34,847 nucleotides of DNA from a virus, in the IMG/VR virus record IMGVR_UViG_3300020421_002955, positions 1-34,847 of that record; one strand, given 5' to 3'. Position numbers and translations under genes: made by a program. The notes beneath the pieces were generated by a model, which was not told the origin of the DNA, searched no databases, and saw only the letters and a program-made list of their open reading frames with translations. Shown piece by piece: positions 14,270 to 21,617 of this stretch (its first letter is position 1; every line of letters starts with the position of its first letter).

Positions 14270-14991
14270 AAGAAGCATTAGGTCAACTATTTAAAACACA
14301 TCCGCATCTTGAAGGTCAACCTGAAGATAAATTGATGGCTATGATATTTAGATATATTTCTTTGCCAGCTGTGGAAGAAGAAAGGTATAAAGAGTTACAT
14401 AGTACTCCAATCGTAGAAACCGATATCAATATCGATTTAGATCAATTCGATAAAGATATTGAAAAATATAGCCATGAGTTTACTCAATGGGGAAATACAC
14501 ACACATCTTATCCAAGATTTGGCATACCTCTTGTTAATTTAACTGGTAAACTAGATGAAATAAATGATCCATCTCGTATGCCCCTCGATGAACATTTTAT
14601 GTTACATCAAAATACCGATAAAATATTATTTGACCATGATATATTAGAAAAAACTGAAGTATGCAACATGTCTTCTCTATCCTCATTAATGGACGCGTTT
14701 GGCGATTATTTGTGTAGAAGTGCAATATTAAAATGGGATACTATGGGACATTTTAAAGCTCATGTCGATGTTAAAGTTCCTTCTCCAAACTTAAGATTAT
14801 GGGGAACAACATCGACAAATATGCAGTTAAAAATGAATGGAAAGGTTATAAATAGTATCAAACCTGGAAAGATTTACATATTTGATTCATCATTAATACA
14901 CGAAGCATTTGCAACAGGCGATAATGTATACCAATTCTTCATTGGTTTAACAATCGATGCATATGATACGATGATGGATAGGAGAATTTAA
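14266..14991 (+). CDS. 2OG-Fe(II) oxygenase-like protein 3 (241 aa)
   Basis: The C-terminal half (156-232) has the dioxygenase layout: ILKWDTMGHFKAHVDVKV with H166-x-D168, then NLRLWGTTS with R177 in the place of the R-I-H-I-P strand of the previous gene, then IKPGKIYIFDSSLIHEAF with H212. The usual C-terminal arginine is not obvious; NVYQFFIGL stands there instead, so 2-oxoglutarate may be held by R177 or the co-substrate may differ. The N-terminal ~150 residues are acidic, mostly helical-looking and unrecognised. GAGGA lies 7 bases before the ATG. The next gene begins in its stop codon (TAATG). Confidence 0.62.
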   Translation: MKEALGQLFKTHPHLEGQPEDKLMAMIFRYISLPAVEEERYKELHSTPIVETDINIDLDQFDKDIEKYSHEFTQWGNTHTSYPRFGIPLVNLTGKLDEINDPSRMPLDEHFMLHQNTDKILFDHDILEKTEVCNMSSLSSLMDAFGDYLCRSAILKWDTMGHFKAHVDVKVPSPNLRLWGTTSTNMQLKMNGKVINSIKPGKIYIFDSSLIHEAFATGDNVYQFFIGLTIDAYDTMMDRRI

Positions 14992-15572
14992 TGGCACTTA
15001 TTATTTGCGGTACACAAGGATCTGGCGTAAATACGTTTGAACAACGATGCGATTACCATAATATTGCAAGTGATAATTTATATAAAATTTATATTACTAA
15101 TCGTCGTGCAATGAAAACTGGTCATTCACCAATTTCTGGACCGTTCTTAAATGAAACAAATATTGATAGTATGATTGAAGAATTAGAATCTCAGTTTCCT
15201 GCGTTATATGATCATTTAATGAAATTTCATATTGATCGGCCTGTGTGGACTCAATGCGCGCCAGAATTTGGCAAATGGATAGTAGAAAATAAATCTAGTG
15301 ATAATCATAATGTACTTATTGTATCTGCACCAATTGATATACAGTGCGAACGTCTATTTGCTAGAGAAAAAATACGCGATCCTCGATTAGTTGGAAAATC
15401 TAATTCTTATCAGTTAGTAAAACCAGAATATATAAAAGAAATAGAATCACACGCAGCTGACGTAAGTTGGCTAGAATCTAATGCAGATTACCATATGAAT
15501 AATGATGGCACCCTTGAACAATATAATGCAGCGATTGATATAGTATTAAATGAATGTAATTTACTCGAATAG
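14991..15572 (+). CDS. P-loop nucleotide/metabolite kinase-like protein (193 aa)
   Basis: The N-terminus MALIICGTQGSGVNTFEQRC looks like a first beta strand and P-loop, but the invariant Walker A lysine is replaced: G7-TQGS-G12 is followed by V-N-T rather than K-T/S. Residues 107-114 (NVLIVSAP) form a further core strand. CERLFAREKIRDPR (119-132) resembles the arginine-rich lid of small-molecule kinases such as dephospho-CoA or adenylate kinases. The missing lysine suggests altered catalysis, a non-ATP ligand, or a binding role. GGAG at 14981-14984 precedes the start. In context it could activate a sugar or amino-alcohol by phosphorylation; this is speculative. Confidence 0.5.
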   Translation: MALIICGTQGSGVNTFEQRCDYHNIASDNLYKIYITNRRAMKTGHSPISGPFLNETNIDSMIEELESQFPALYDHLMKFHIDRPVWTQCAPEFGKWIVENKSSDNHNVLIVSAPIDIQCERLFAREKIRDPRLVGKSNSYQLVKPEYIKEIESHAADVSWLESNADYHMNNDGTLEQYNAAIDIVLNECNLLE

Positions 15573-16398
15573 AACACTAGCATATCATCACGACGATACA
15601 CTACTTATAAAAGATATGTGGGATTTGGGAGTATCAGGCTCTCAGATTGCAATGTCTCTTGCAAAAGCTCAAAGAATTTATGAATCTTTAAAATATTCAT
15701 TTGCAGATAATGAAACTTTTATTATGGGATGGAATATACTCATCTTAGTATCTAAAGATGCATGTGGTAAATTTAAAGAAGAAGATTTTGAAACAAATCT
15801 TGATAGATTAAAATTTCTTACGCAATCATTTAAAAAGCCAGAATTTGAAGTAGGATTTACAATCTCTACTGTATCACAAATACCATTCAAAGATACCGAA
15901 ATATTTACATCTTTATGGCCATTCGAAAAACAATGGATTGGAGATGGTGATTATGTGATGATCAAAGAGCCATTTCCATCGGGCTTTGATAGCTATCACG
16001 CAAAAACTCGAGGAATATCTTTAGAAAAAGCATTTAAACATGCAAAAGATAATGGTCTTGAAGTTAAAATGTTTGATTATAAAACTAAGTGGTCAGATCT
16101 AGTAGATGATATGATTCATTGTAAATATGTTATTAGCGAAAGATCTACACTTTTAGCACTTGCCCTTTTTACAAACACTCCGACATTTATGTTATCTGCA
16201 CCAGCTCATAAGATATATCTTGATGGCCAAGAAAGACCTGTGTTATTTGGTAATGGAAATTTAGGTATGACATGGAACGTAGATCACTACGATAAATATA
16301 TCACACAAAGTTATATGACAGTGCCATTTTTTAATGTTGATCAAAATGATAATTTGGATAGGATTGTAAAAGATGAAATGCATAATTGGTTGGGATGA
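15550..16398 (+). CDS. GT-B-like glycosyltransferase (282 aa)
   Basis: The C-terminal half resembles the nucleotide-sugar half of GT-B glycosyltransferases. WSDLVDDMIHCKYVISERST (181-200) and LLALALFTNTPTFMLSAPAH (201-220) match the common pattern of a strand, a Ser-bearing turn, a helix and a second strand ending in a small-residue loop. Residues 55-70 (ETFIMGWNILILVSKD) and 100-115 read as strands of an N-terminal Rossmann-like domain. No signal peptide or membrane span is visible, so it acts in the cytoplasm. It overlaps the gene before by 23 bases and the gene after by 26. The family within GT-B is not recognised; a polysaccharide pyruvyltransferase-like fold is an alternative. Confidence 0.5.
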   Translation: MNVIYSNRTLAYHHDDTLLIKDMWDLGVSGSQIAMSLAKAQRIYESLKYSFADNETFIMGWNILILVSKDACGKFKEEDFETNLDRLKFLTQSFKKPEFEVGFTISTVSQIPFKDTEIFTSLWPFEKQWIGDGDYVMIKEPFPSGFDSYHAKTRGISLEKAFKHAKDNGLEVKMFDYKTKWSDLVDDMIHCKYVISERSTLLALALFTNTPTFMLSAPAHKIYLDGQERPVLFGNGNLGMTWNVDHYDKYITQSYMTVPFFNVDQNDNLDRIVKDEMHNWLG

Positions 16399-16996
16399 AA
16401 AATTAAAAGCTCAGTATAGAGTTTGTAAATCTACTTTATCAGTTGATACATTGCCTACTCAAAATATGTTTTTACCTTTTAGAGATGGATCAACAGCCTT
16501 TACTATGTCACGATTTTTAGTACCAGAAATGATGCAATATCATGGATGGCATTTATTTTGTGATAGTGATTTTTATTTTTTAGATGATGCTCGAAAATTA
16601 TTACATTACGCAGATTCAAAATATGCAGTTGTAGTTTGTAAACATCCTGAGTATGAACCAAAATCTGATTTAAAAATGGATGGCAAACAACAAACTTCGT
16701 ATAAAAGAAAGAATTGGTCTTCTTTAATGTTATGGAATTGTGAACATCCATCTAACAGATTTCTTCGACCTCCATTTATTGCAGACTGTAATCCATTATG
16801 GTTACATCAGTTTAAGTGGTTAAAGGATGAAGAGATTGGTGAAATACCTTTAGAATGGAATTGTCTTGAAGGTTATTATGAATGTGATGATGCTAAGGCT
16901 ATACACTACACAGATGGGGTACCTTTATTTGATAAATACAAAAACACACCTCATGCCAAACTATGGTTAGATAGGCATGAACTTTTATTGCGTTAA
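16373..16996 (+). CDS. GT-A-like glycosyltransferase 1 (207 aa)
   Basis: The DxD motif that binds the metal and nucleotide-sugar is clear as D64-S-D66 in HLFCDSDFYFLDD. Downstream are WSSLMLWNCEHPSNRFL (115-131), a typical acceptor-side strand and loop, and AIHYTDGVPLF (176-186), matching the H-x-x-x-G end of small GT-A enzymes. The protein is soluble and, at about 207 residues, close to a minimal catalytic domain. It is the first of four short GT-A proteins in the cassette and overlaps its neighbours by 26 and 20 bases. The sugar and acceptor cannot be told from sequence. Confidence 0.72.
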   Translation: MKCIIGWDEKLKAQYRVCKSTLSVDTLPTQNMFLPFRDGSTAFTMSRFLVPEMMQYHGWHLFCDSDFYFLDDARKLLHYADSKYAVVVCKHPEYEPKSDLKMDGKQQTSYKRKNWSSLMLWNCEHPSNRFLRPPFIADCNPLWLHQFKWLKDEEIGEIPLEWNCLEGYYECDDAKAIHYTDGVPLFDKYKNTPHAKLWLDRHELLLR

Positions 16997-17585
16997 AGTA
17001 GGAACTCGATACGACTCTACATTTGTAATCAAACTTGAAAACATGATAGCTAAAAACTACCATGGAAATTTTAAGTTCTCATGTATTACAGACGACAAAA
17101 CCTTACCCTTACATATTCACACAATACAAATACCAGATTTCGGATTAGAGAAATGGTGGGCTAAAATGGTTTTATTCGATGAGACTTTTATTGAAGAAGG
17201 TTGTTTCTTTGACCTTGATACTGTAATTACTGGTGATATAACAAACTTATGGAATCCAGGTAAAATGCCTAAATTTATTCATACTGATTGGATAGATTTA
17301 AAACAATTAGATATGGACACAATTGGTAATAAACAAAGATATTGTTCCATAAATTCGTCTATTTTGATGTGGAACCAAATAACAAAGAGACACCATATTT
17401 GGGAGTATTTTATTAAAAACAAAAATAAAATTATGGATATATTTACAGGTATTGATTCTTTTATTGAGCATCGTTTTCCAAATGATTATGAACTTATACA
17501 AAGGCCAGAATCAGTGCATATTCTACTTGACAAAAAGCAAGATGAATTAGGGGAAGATCCATGGATACAAAAACATTGGAATTAA
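16977..17585 (+). CDS. GT-A-like glycosyltransferase 2 (202 aa)
   Basis: The opening MNFYCVKVGTRYDSTFVIKL and the strand FKFSCITDD (32-40) match the start of small phage and marine GT-A enzymes. The DxD motif is D79-L-D81 in CFFDLDTVITGDI. RYCSINSSILMWNQITKR (121-138) corresponds to the acceptor-side strand, and IFTGIDSFIEHRFPNDY (155-171) to the following helix and base-binding region. The KWWAKMVLFDE stretch (59-69) precedes the DxD as in related proteins. It differs clearly from the other three GT-A genes here, so each may add a different sugar or linkage. It overlaps the aminotransferase gene by 25 bases. Confidence 0.72.
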   Translation: MNFYCVKVGTRYDSTFVIKLENMIAKNYHGNFKFSCITDDKTLPLHIHTIQIPDFGLEKWWAKMVLFDETFIEEGCFFDLDTVITGDITNLWNPGKMPKFIHTDWIDLKQLDMDTIGNKQRYCSINSSILMWNQITKRHHIWEYFIKNKNKIMDIFTGIDSFIEHRFPNDYELIQRPESVHILLDKKQDELGEDPWIQKHWN

Positions 17586-18436
17586 GGCCTGATTGGACTC
17601 AGCCGCAATATCCAACAGGACATAAAATAGATTTATCAAATAACGTTTGTTTTGATGCAGCGCTGCCTACATATGAGTTTGATTTAAATCGATATTCAGA
17701 CACAAGTAAGTCATATAAAATATTATCAGATTATTATGATTTGTATGCTCGTCAGATTGCTATTGGTTTGGGCTTAAGCGAACTGATTATGAGAATAATG
17801 CTTATAATAAAAGAAAAAGGATTTAGCTTTGCATCTGGTCCAAATACATGGGCTCCAGTTGAAATGTGTAGAAGACTATACCAAATACCCACTGGAAATG
17901 ACGTTTGTTATATTGCGAATCCTCATGGCACAAACGGAACAATTATAGAAGATTACGATGAACTAATTTCTAAACATAAATTAGTAATTATCGATGAAGC
18001 TTATGCAGATTTTTGTGAGCAAATGCCAAAGGCTAAATATGGTTCTCCAAATGTTTTAGTATTAAAAACTTTAAGTAAGTCTTTAGCATTACCAGGATCA
18101 AGGTTTGGGTATGCGTTTGGCCACGAGGTTTTGATTAATGAAATACAGAATTTAAGACCTGCACAAGTGTCATTACCAGGAATAGAAAGCAATCTAATAT
18201 CGATTCTTGATGAAATACCCAATCACGTAAAAAGAATGAATGCTACTAAGGCATATATAGAAAAGAATTATGACTGTATACCTTCACATGCCAATTATGT
18301 GTTGATTAAAAATTATGAAAAATTTGCTCGTCATTTTCATGTAAAAGAACTTGATGGTCATTGTCGTATGGCATTGATCAACCGTAATATGGTAACTAAG
18401 AATGCTCTTGACAAAGAACACCCTTTCTTCGATTGA
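17561..18436 (+). CDS. HisC-like PLP aminotransferase (291 aa)
   Basis: A fold-type I PLP enzyme of the histidinol-phosphate aminotransferase group. Visible landmarks are LSNNVCFDAAL (25-35) near the N-terminus, IGLGLSELI (68-76) at the cofactor phosphate site, and NPHGTNGTII with N120. D145 in VIIDEAYADF would pair with the pyridine nitrogen. LKTLSKSLALPGSRFGY supplies the Schiff-base K173 and R181, and SHANYVLI (242-249) and HCRMAL with R269 follow. At 291 residues it is shorter than typical HisC (~350), mostly in the middle and at the end. No other histidine gene is near, so a role in histidine synthesis is unlikely. It may make an amino sugar or amino alcohol phosphate; HisC-like enzymes of this kind serve capsule decoration in Campylobacter (Cj1437). 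Confidence 0.78.
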   Translation: MDTKTLELRPDWTQPQYPTGHKIDLSNNVCFDAALPTYEFDLNRYSDTSKSYKILSDYYDLYARQIAIGLGLSELIMRIMLIIKEKGFSFASGPNTWAPVEMCRRLYQIPTGNDVCYIANPHGTNGTIIEDYDELISKHKLVIIDEAYADFCEQMPKAKYGSPNVLVLKTLSKSLALPGSRFGYAFGHEVLINEIQNLRPAQVSLPGIESNLISILDEIPNHVKRMNATKAYIEKNYDCIPSHANYVLIKNYEKFARHFHVKELDGHCRMALINRNMVTKNALDKEHPFFD

Positions 18437-19175
18437 ATTAAATCCTGTTGATATATGTAATAGAACGTGCGGATTTTGTCCACGCGGCCATGGATTTAAA
18501 AATACGAAGGCAATGATGGTAGATGATACAGTCATTGCAATTAATAAATCTTTACAAGATATAGATTATAGAGGCACTGTAACCTTTGCAGGTTTCGGTG
18601 AACCTTTATTGCAAAAAAATTTAAAGAAGCATGTACAATTGCTTTCAAATAATGTACAATTAAAACAGATAAAACTAATAACTAACGGAGATTTTTTAAC
18701 TCAAAAAACTGCATTCCAATTAATTGATGCTGGTGTCAACTGTATTAAAATATCAATGTACGATGTAGATGATAGTGAAAGATATGAAGCCTTCTTATCT
18801 CAGTATAGTCATGTAGAAAGAATATACAAGCATTATTATAATGGTTTACCAGAAGAAGTCGAAGTAAATCGTACTGACATTTGGCAGAAATCAGAAGAGC
18901 TTAGTATTAATAGAGCATGTTATTTACCTTTTTACAAAATGTTTATTAATTGGAATGGAGCTGTTGGCTTATGTAGTAATGATTGGTCACAATATAAAGT
19001 ATTTGGTTATGTACAAGAAACACCAATACATAAAATATGGGAATCAGAAAAATTTAAAGTGTATAGAAATAATTTAATGAAAAACAAACGTGCACTTAAT
19101 CCATGTATAAAATGCAATGTAAACGGCCAAATATTAGGAAAGGAAAGTTTTGAATATTACAAGAACAATGTCTAA
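18402..19175 (+). CDS. Radical SAM protein with SPASM-like C-terminus (257 aa)
   Basis: The radical SAM cluster motif is C19-x3-C23-x2-C26 in VDICNRTCGFCPRG. It is followed by FAGFGEPLL (62-70), the GGEP-type SAM-binding strand, and ITNGDFLT (93-100). The C-terminal part has C173YLPFYKMFINWNGAVGLC191, then IWESEKFKVYR (212-222) and C235IKC238, the layout of a SPASM/twitch domain that binds an auxiliary iron-sulphur cluster. Relatives modify peptides or sugars, including dehydrogenation, epimerisation and cyclisation. It begins 35 bases inside the aminotransferase gene, so the two are probably co-made. A joint role in making an unusual sugar, or in modifying a small peptide, is possible. No precursor peptide gene was seen beside it. 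Confidence 0.8.
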   Translation: MLLTKNTLSSIELNPVDICNRTCGFCPRGHGFKNTKAMMVDDTVIAINKSLQDIDYRGTVTFAGFGEPLLQKNLKKHVQLLSNNVQLKQIKLITNGDFLTQKTAFQLIDAGVNCIKISMYDVDDSERYEAFLSQYSHVERIYKHYYNGLPEEVEVNRTDIWQKSEELSINRACYLPFYKMFINWNGAVGLCSNDWSQYKVFGYVQETPIHKIWESEKFKVYRNNLMKNKRALNPCIKCNVNGQILGKESFEYYKNNV

Positions 19176-19764
19176 ATGTCCGATACCTTTCTGGCGTTAT
19201 TCTACAATGATCATGCATGTTAACGAAGAATATCCTCATCGTGTAAATGACTTCGCAAAATCATTTTCTAAAAACCAAGTAATGGCAAAATCTTGGTTAG
19301 TAGAACATTTATATATGGTTACGGGTACAGCAAACAATATCACAATACTTGGATCATGGTATGGCACAGTTATTGTACCTTTATTATTGAATTACTACTC
19401 AAACATTAAAACAATAAGACTTATAGATTATGACGAAGAAGCTCTTGCTATAGCGAGGTTTATGTTTGGCGATGATGTTACAACCCAAAAATCTGATGTT
19501 AGTTTTGATTGCGAAGAAATAGAATCTGATATTATTGTTAATACGTCATGCGAACATATGTGGCATATGAAAGATATAAAGTTAAACGGTTTGTGTGCCC
19601 TGCAGAGTAATAATTTCTTACAAGAAACTTCGCATATAAACTGTGTACACAGCCTTGAAGACTTTGTACACCAAACTGGCCTTCAAAAAATAGATTATGA
19701 AGGTGAAATACCCTTTGATGACTATCATGATAATAAAAGATTTATGTTAATAGGTAGACAATGA
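19150..19764 (+). CDS. Class I SAM-dependent methyltransferase-like protein (204 aa)
   Basis: The Rossmann-type SAM site is seen as ITILGSWYGTVIVPLLL (64-80, motif I with G67, G72) and the acidic end of strand 2 in IRLIDYDEEALAIAR (89-103). Motif IV-like residues follow in DIIVNTSCEHMWHM (127-140). The set GSWYG with NTSCEHM recurs in small phage methyltransferases. The start shown is TTG at 19150, just after AGGAAAGGAAAG; the ATG at 19168 (MSKCPIPFWR) is an alternative but has a poor ribosome site. The TTG start overlaps the radical SAM gene by 26 bases. It may O- or N-methylate the glycan made by the cassette; the substrate is unknown. Confidence 0.68.
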   Translation: MNITRTMSKCPIPFWRYSTMIMHVNEEYPHRVNDFAKSFSKNQVMAKSWLVEHLYMVTGTANNITILGSWYGTVIVPLLLNYYSNIKTIRLIDYDEEALAIARFMFGDDVTTQKSDVSFDCEEIESDIIVNTSCEHMWHMKDIKLNGLCALQSNNFLQETSHINCVHSLEDFVHQTGLQKIDYEGEIPFDDYHDNKRFMLIGRQ

Positions 19765-20531
19765 TCCATGTGCTTTGTAGCCGCTGGGGTGAAACATATG
19801 GACCTATATACGTCAACCGGCTTTTCAATATGGTTAAAAAACATATGCCATTTGAATTTATATTTCATTGTCAGACCCAGGACGCACAGGGAATAGATGA
19901 GCGTATATCTATACTCCCATTTCTACGAGACCTACCAGAATCAACGCCAGATGAGATGTTTGCATCAGATAACTGGTTAAATAATAAACCTCGTTTGTGG
20001 GATAGGCCAAAACTAAACTATTTCAAACCAAATGGTTGGGGATTGGATGGGTTGAGAATAGCTTTAGATCTTGATATGATTATACACAATGATATGACAC
20101 CACTTATCAATATGTTTAATAGACCAATAGTTGGTAGATCATGGTGGCATAATAGAAATCATGAGGCTAGACCAGATTGGAAACGTAGAAATGGCGCATA
20201 TACAAATGGTGGATTTTATATGTGGAAAGATAATCAACTTGAAAATATATGGAATGACTGTTTAAAAAATGCAGAGAAAATATATCACATTTATACTGGC
20301 GGCACAGATAATTTTATTAGTCAAAGACATTTAGATTTATTTGACTTTGTTCCATCTTCAATGTATTATTCATTTAATCGTGGATGTGAATGGCCAAATG
20401 ACTTAGATAAACATATTATTAGAAAAGATAAAATTATGTGTGCATTTAATACCGATCCTGGAGATGCCACAAATTTAGAATTACATGATGCAATTAAAAT
20501 ATATGATGAAGTAAAACAATTATGGCAATAG
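19761..20531 (+). CDS. GT-A-like glycosyltransferase 3 (256 aa)
   Basis: The protein opens with MIHVLCSRWGETYGPIYVNR, the start of a phage and marine bacterial GT-A group. The DxD motif is D103-L-D105 in IALDLDMIIHNDM (100-112). The acceptor-side RNGAYTNGGFYMW (143-155) is characteristic, as is the GGTDNFISQRH helix (180-190) with an aromatic-rich end (SMYYSFNRGCEW). It is the longest of the four short GT-A proteins. The ATG overlaps the previous stop (ATGA) and the next gene begins 10 bases before its end. A cytoplasmic role in building an oligosaccharide is likely. Confidence 0.78.
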   Translation: MIHVLCSRWGETYGPIYVNRLFNMVKKHMPFEFIFHCQTQDAQGIDERISILPFLRDLPESTPDEMFASDNWLNNKPRLWDRPKLNYFKPNGWGLDGLRIALDLDMIIHNDMTPLINMFNRPIVGRSWWHNRNHEARPDWKRRNGAYTNGGFYMWKDNQLENIWNDCLKNAEKIYHIYTGGTDNFISQRHLDLFDFVPSSMYYSFNRGCEWPNDLDKHIIRKDKIMCAFNTDPGDATNLELHDAIKIYDEVKQLWQ

Positions 20532-21133
20532 ATGTATATACATGCCGTATAGGCGACAAATATGGATTTGATTATGAAATTAATCTAATAGAAAAAATAG
20601 ATCGCTTACACGTAATACATTCAGAAATAAATGGATTAAAACTGCAATGGAATAAATTGAATTTTTTTAATCTTGATATCGATGAACCAATTGTAGTTTT
20701 AGATATTGATATTGATCTTATAAATGAATATGAAGATATATTAAATTATCCTATTGAAAGAGGACAATTTTTAAGTATGAGATCGTGGTGGGAAGATAGA
20801 AGCGATTGTGAATTAAACGGAGGGTTTTATAAATTTTATCCATCTGATACTAAATACATTTATGAAAAATTTATGTCGAATAAAGAATATTATGAAAACT
20901 TTTGGATAGAATTAGGATCAAAACCAGGACCAATAAATGGAGAAGAAAACTTTGTGGAATGGATGGTTAAGAAAGAACTTGACTTAAAATTTGTGCCTGA
21001 TACCTGGGTAGGCCGGATGGTAGAAGAGCCAACCAAAGAATGGCTGGCTCAAGCTAATCGTAAATATCCTGGTGATTATTTTTATTTAGATCAAATAAAT
21101 CCTGATGTTAAATTATTACACTATACTATGTAA
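20522..21133 (+). CDS. GT-A-like glycosyltransferase 4 (203 aa)
   Basis: The opening MAIDVYTCRIGDKYGFDYEI resembles the opening of the second GT-A gene. The DxD region is an extended D61-I-D63-I-D65 in IVVLDIDIDLI. SMRSWWEDRSDCELNGGFYKF (85-105) matches the acceptor-side strand of the third GT-A gene. The protein ends in KLLHYTM, the H-containing end of small GT-A proteins. It is the last gene of the cassette. Its stop codon lies inside the end of the opposing baseplate-block gene (8-base overlap, 21126-21133), so no terminator separates the two convergent operons. Confidence 0.72.
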   Translation: MAIDVYTCRIGDKYGFDYEINLIEKIDRLHVIHSEINGLKLQWNKLNFFNLDIDEPIVVLDIDIDLINEYEDILNYPIERGQFLSMRSWWEDRSDCELNGGFYKFYPSDTKYIYEKFMSNKEYYENFWIELGSKPGPINGEENFVEWMVKKELDLKFVPDTWVGRMVEEPTKEWLAQANRKYPGDYFYLDQINPDVKLLHYTM

Positions 21134-21617
21134 TTATTGAATTGTAAATAGTTAATGCCTCATATGGAGTTGATGATTCTCTAAGAGAAGTTTTATCTAC
21201 ATCACTTGCTGAATTTACTGCATCAACTTCAAACATTTCAAGTTTTAGATTAAATAGTTTTTCTACGTGATCAGCATTAGTTGAGTCATACGTAAGCAAA
21301 AATGCTCCAACATCGGCCATAATTTTTGCATTATCTTCTGGCCCAGTGGCTCTTACATAACTAACTTTTCCTTGTTCAATTAATTGTTTCTGATATTCTT
21401 CAATTTCTTCACCAATCTTCTCGTAATAGTTATCAGTCCAAGCCTCAATCTGAGCAATAGAACAAACCATCATTAGTTCCTGAAATAACGCTTGATCAGC
21501 ATCAACTAGAATATTAATATTCGTAATACTACCATCTACTTCTTCGATAAAGGCTTGAATATTTGTTCCTTCATCATTAGTAAAAATGGCTTGTAATAAA
21601 TTATTTTCTGTGATCAT
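21126..21617 (-). CDS. Small acidic protein at the end of the baseplate operon (163 aa)
   Basis: I do not recognise this protein. It is acidic and mainly helical in appearance: ADQALFQELMMVCSIAQIEA and YYEKIGEEIEEYQKQLIEQG suggest two helices or a coiled coil at 39-79. A more mixed C-terminal half follows (ADVGAFLLTYDSTNADHVEK). It is the last gene of the right late operon and starts in the stop of the 441-aa gene (ATGA), so it is made together with virion proteins. It could be a minor virion protein or an assembly chaperone; the acidic helical nature fits a chaperone slightly better. Function unknown. Confidence 0.6.
   Translation of the reverse strand: MITENNLLQAIFTNDEGTNIQAFIEEVDGSITNINILVDADQALFQELMMVCSIAQIEAWTDNYYEKIGEEIEEYQKQLIEQGKVSYVRATGPEDNAKIMADVGAFLLTYDSTNADHVEKLFNLKLEMFEVDAVNSASDVDKTSLRESSTPYEALTIYNSIIT

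Noticed and set aside
17561-18436. Phage histidine biosynthesis gene
   Set aside because: Only the aminotransferase fold matches HisC. No other histidine genes are near, and all neighbours are glycan-type enzymes.
12689-21133. Cassette as an inserted transposon, genomic island or prophage
   Set aside because: No transposase, integrase, terminal repeats or target duplication were seen. Gene overlaps at the right edge and the shared promoter region at the left suggest a settled phage arrangement.
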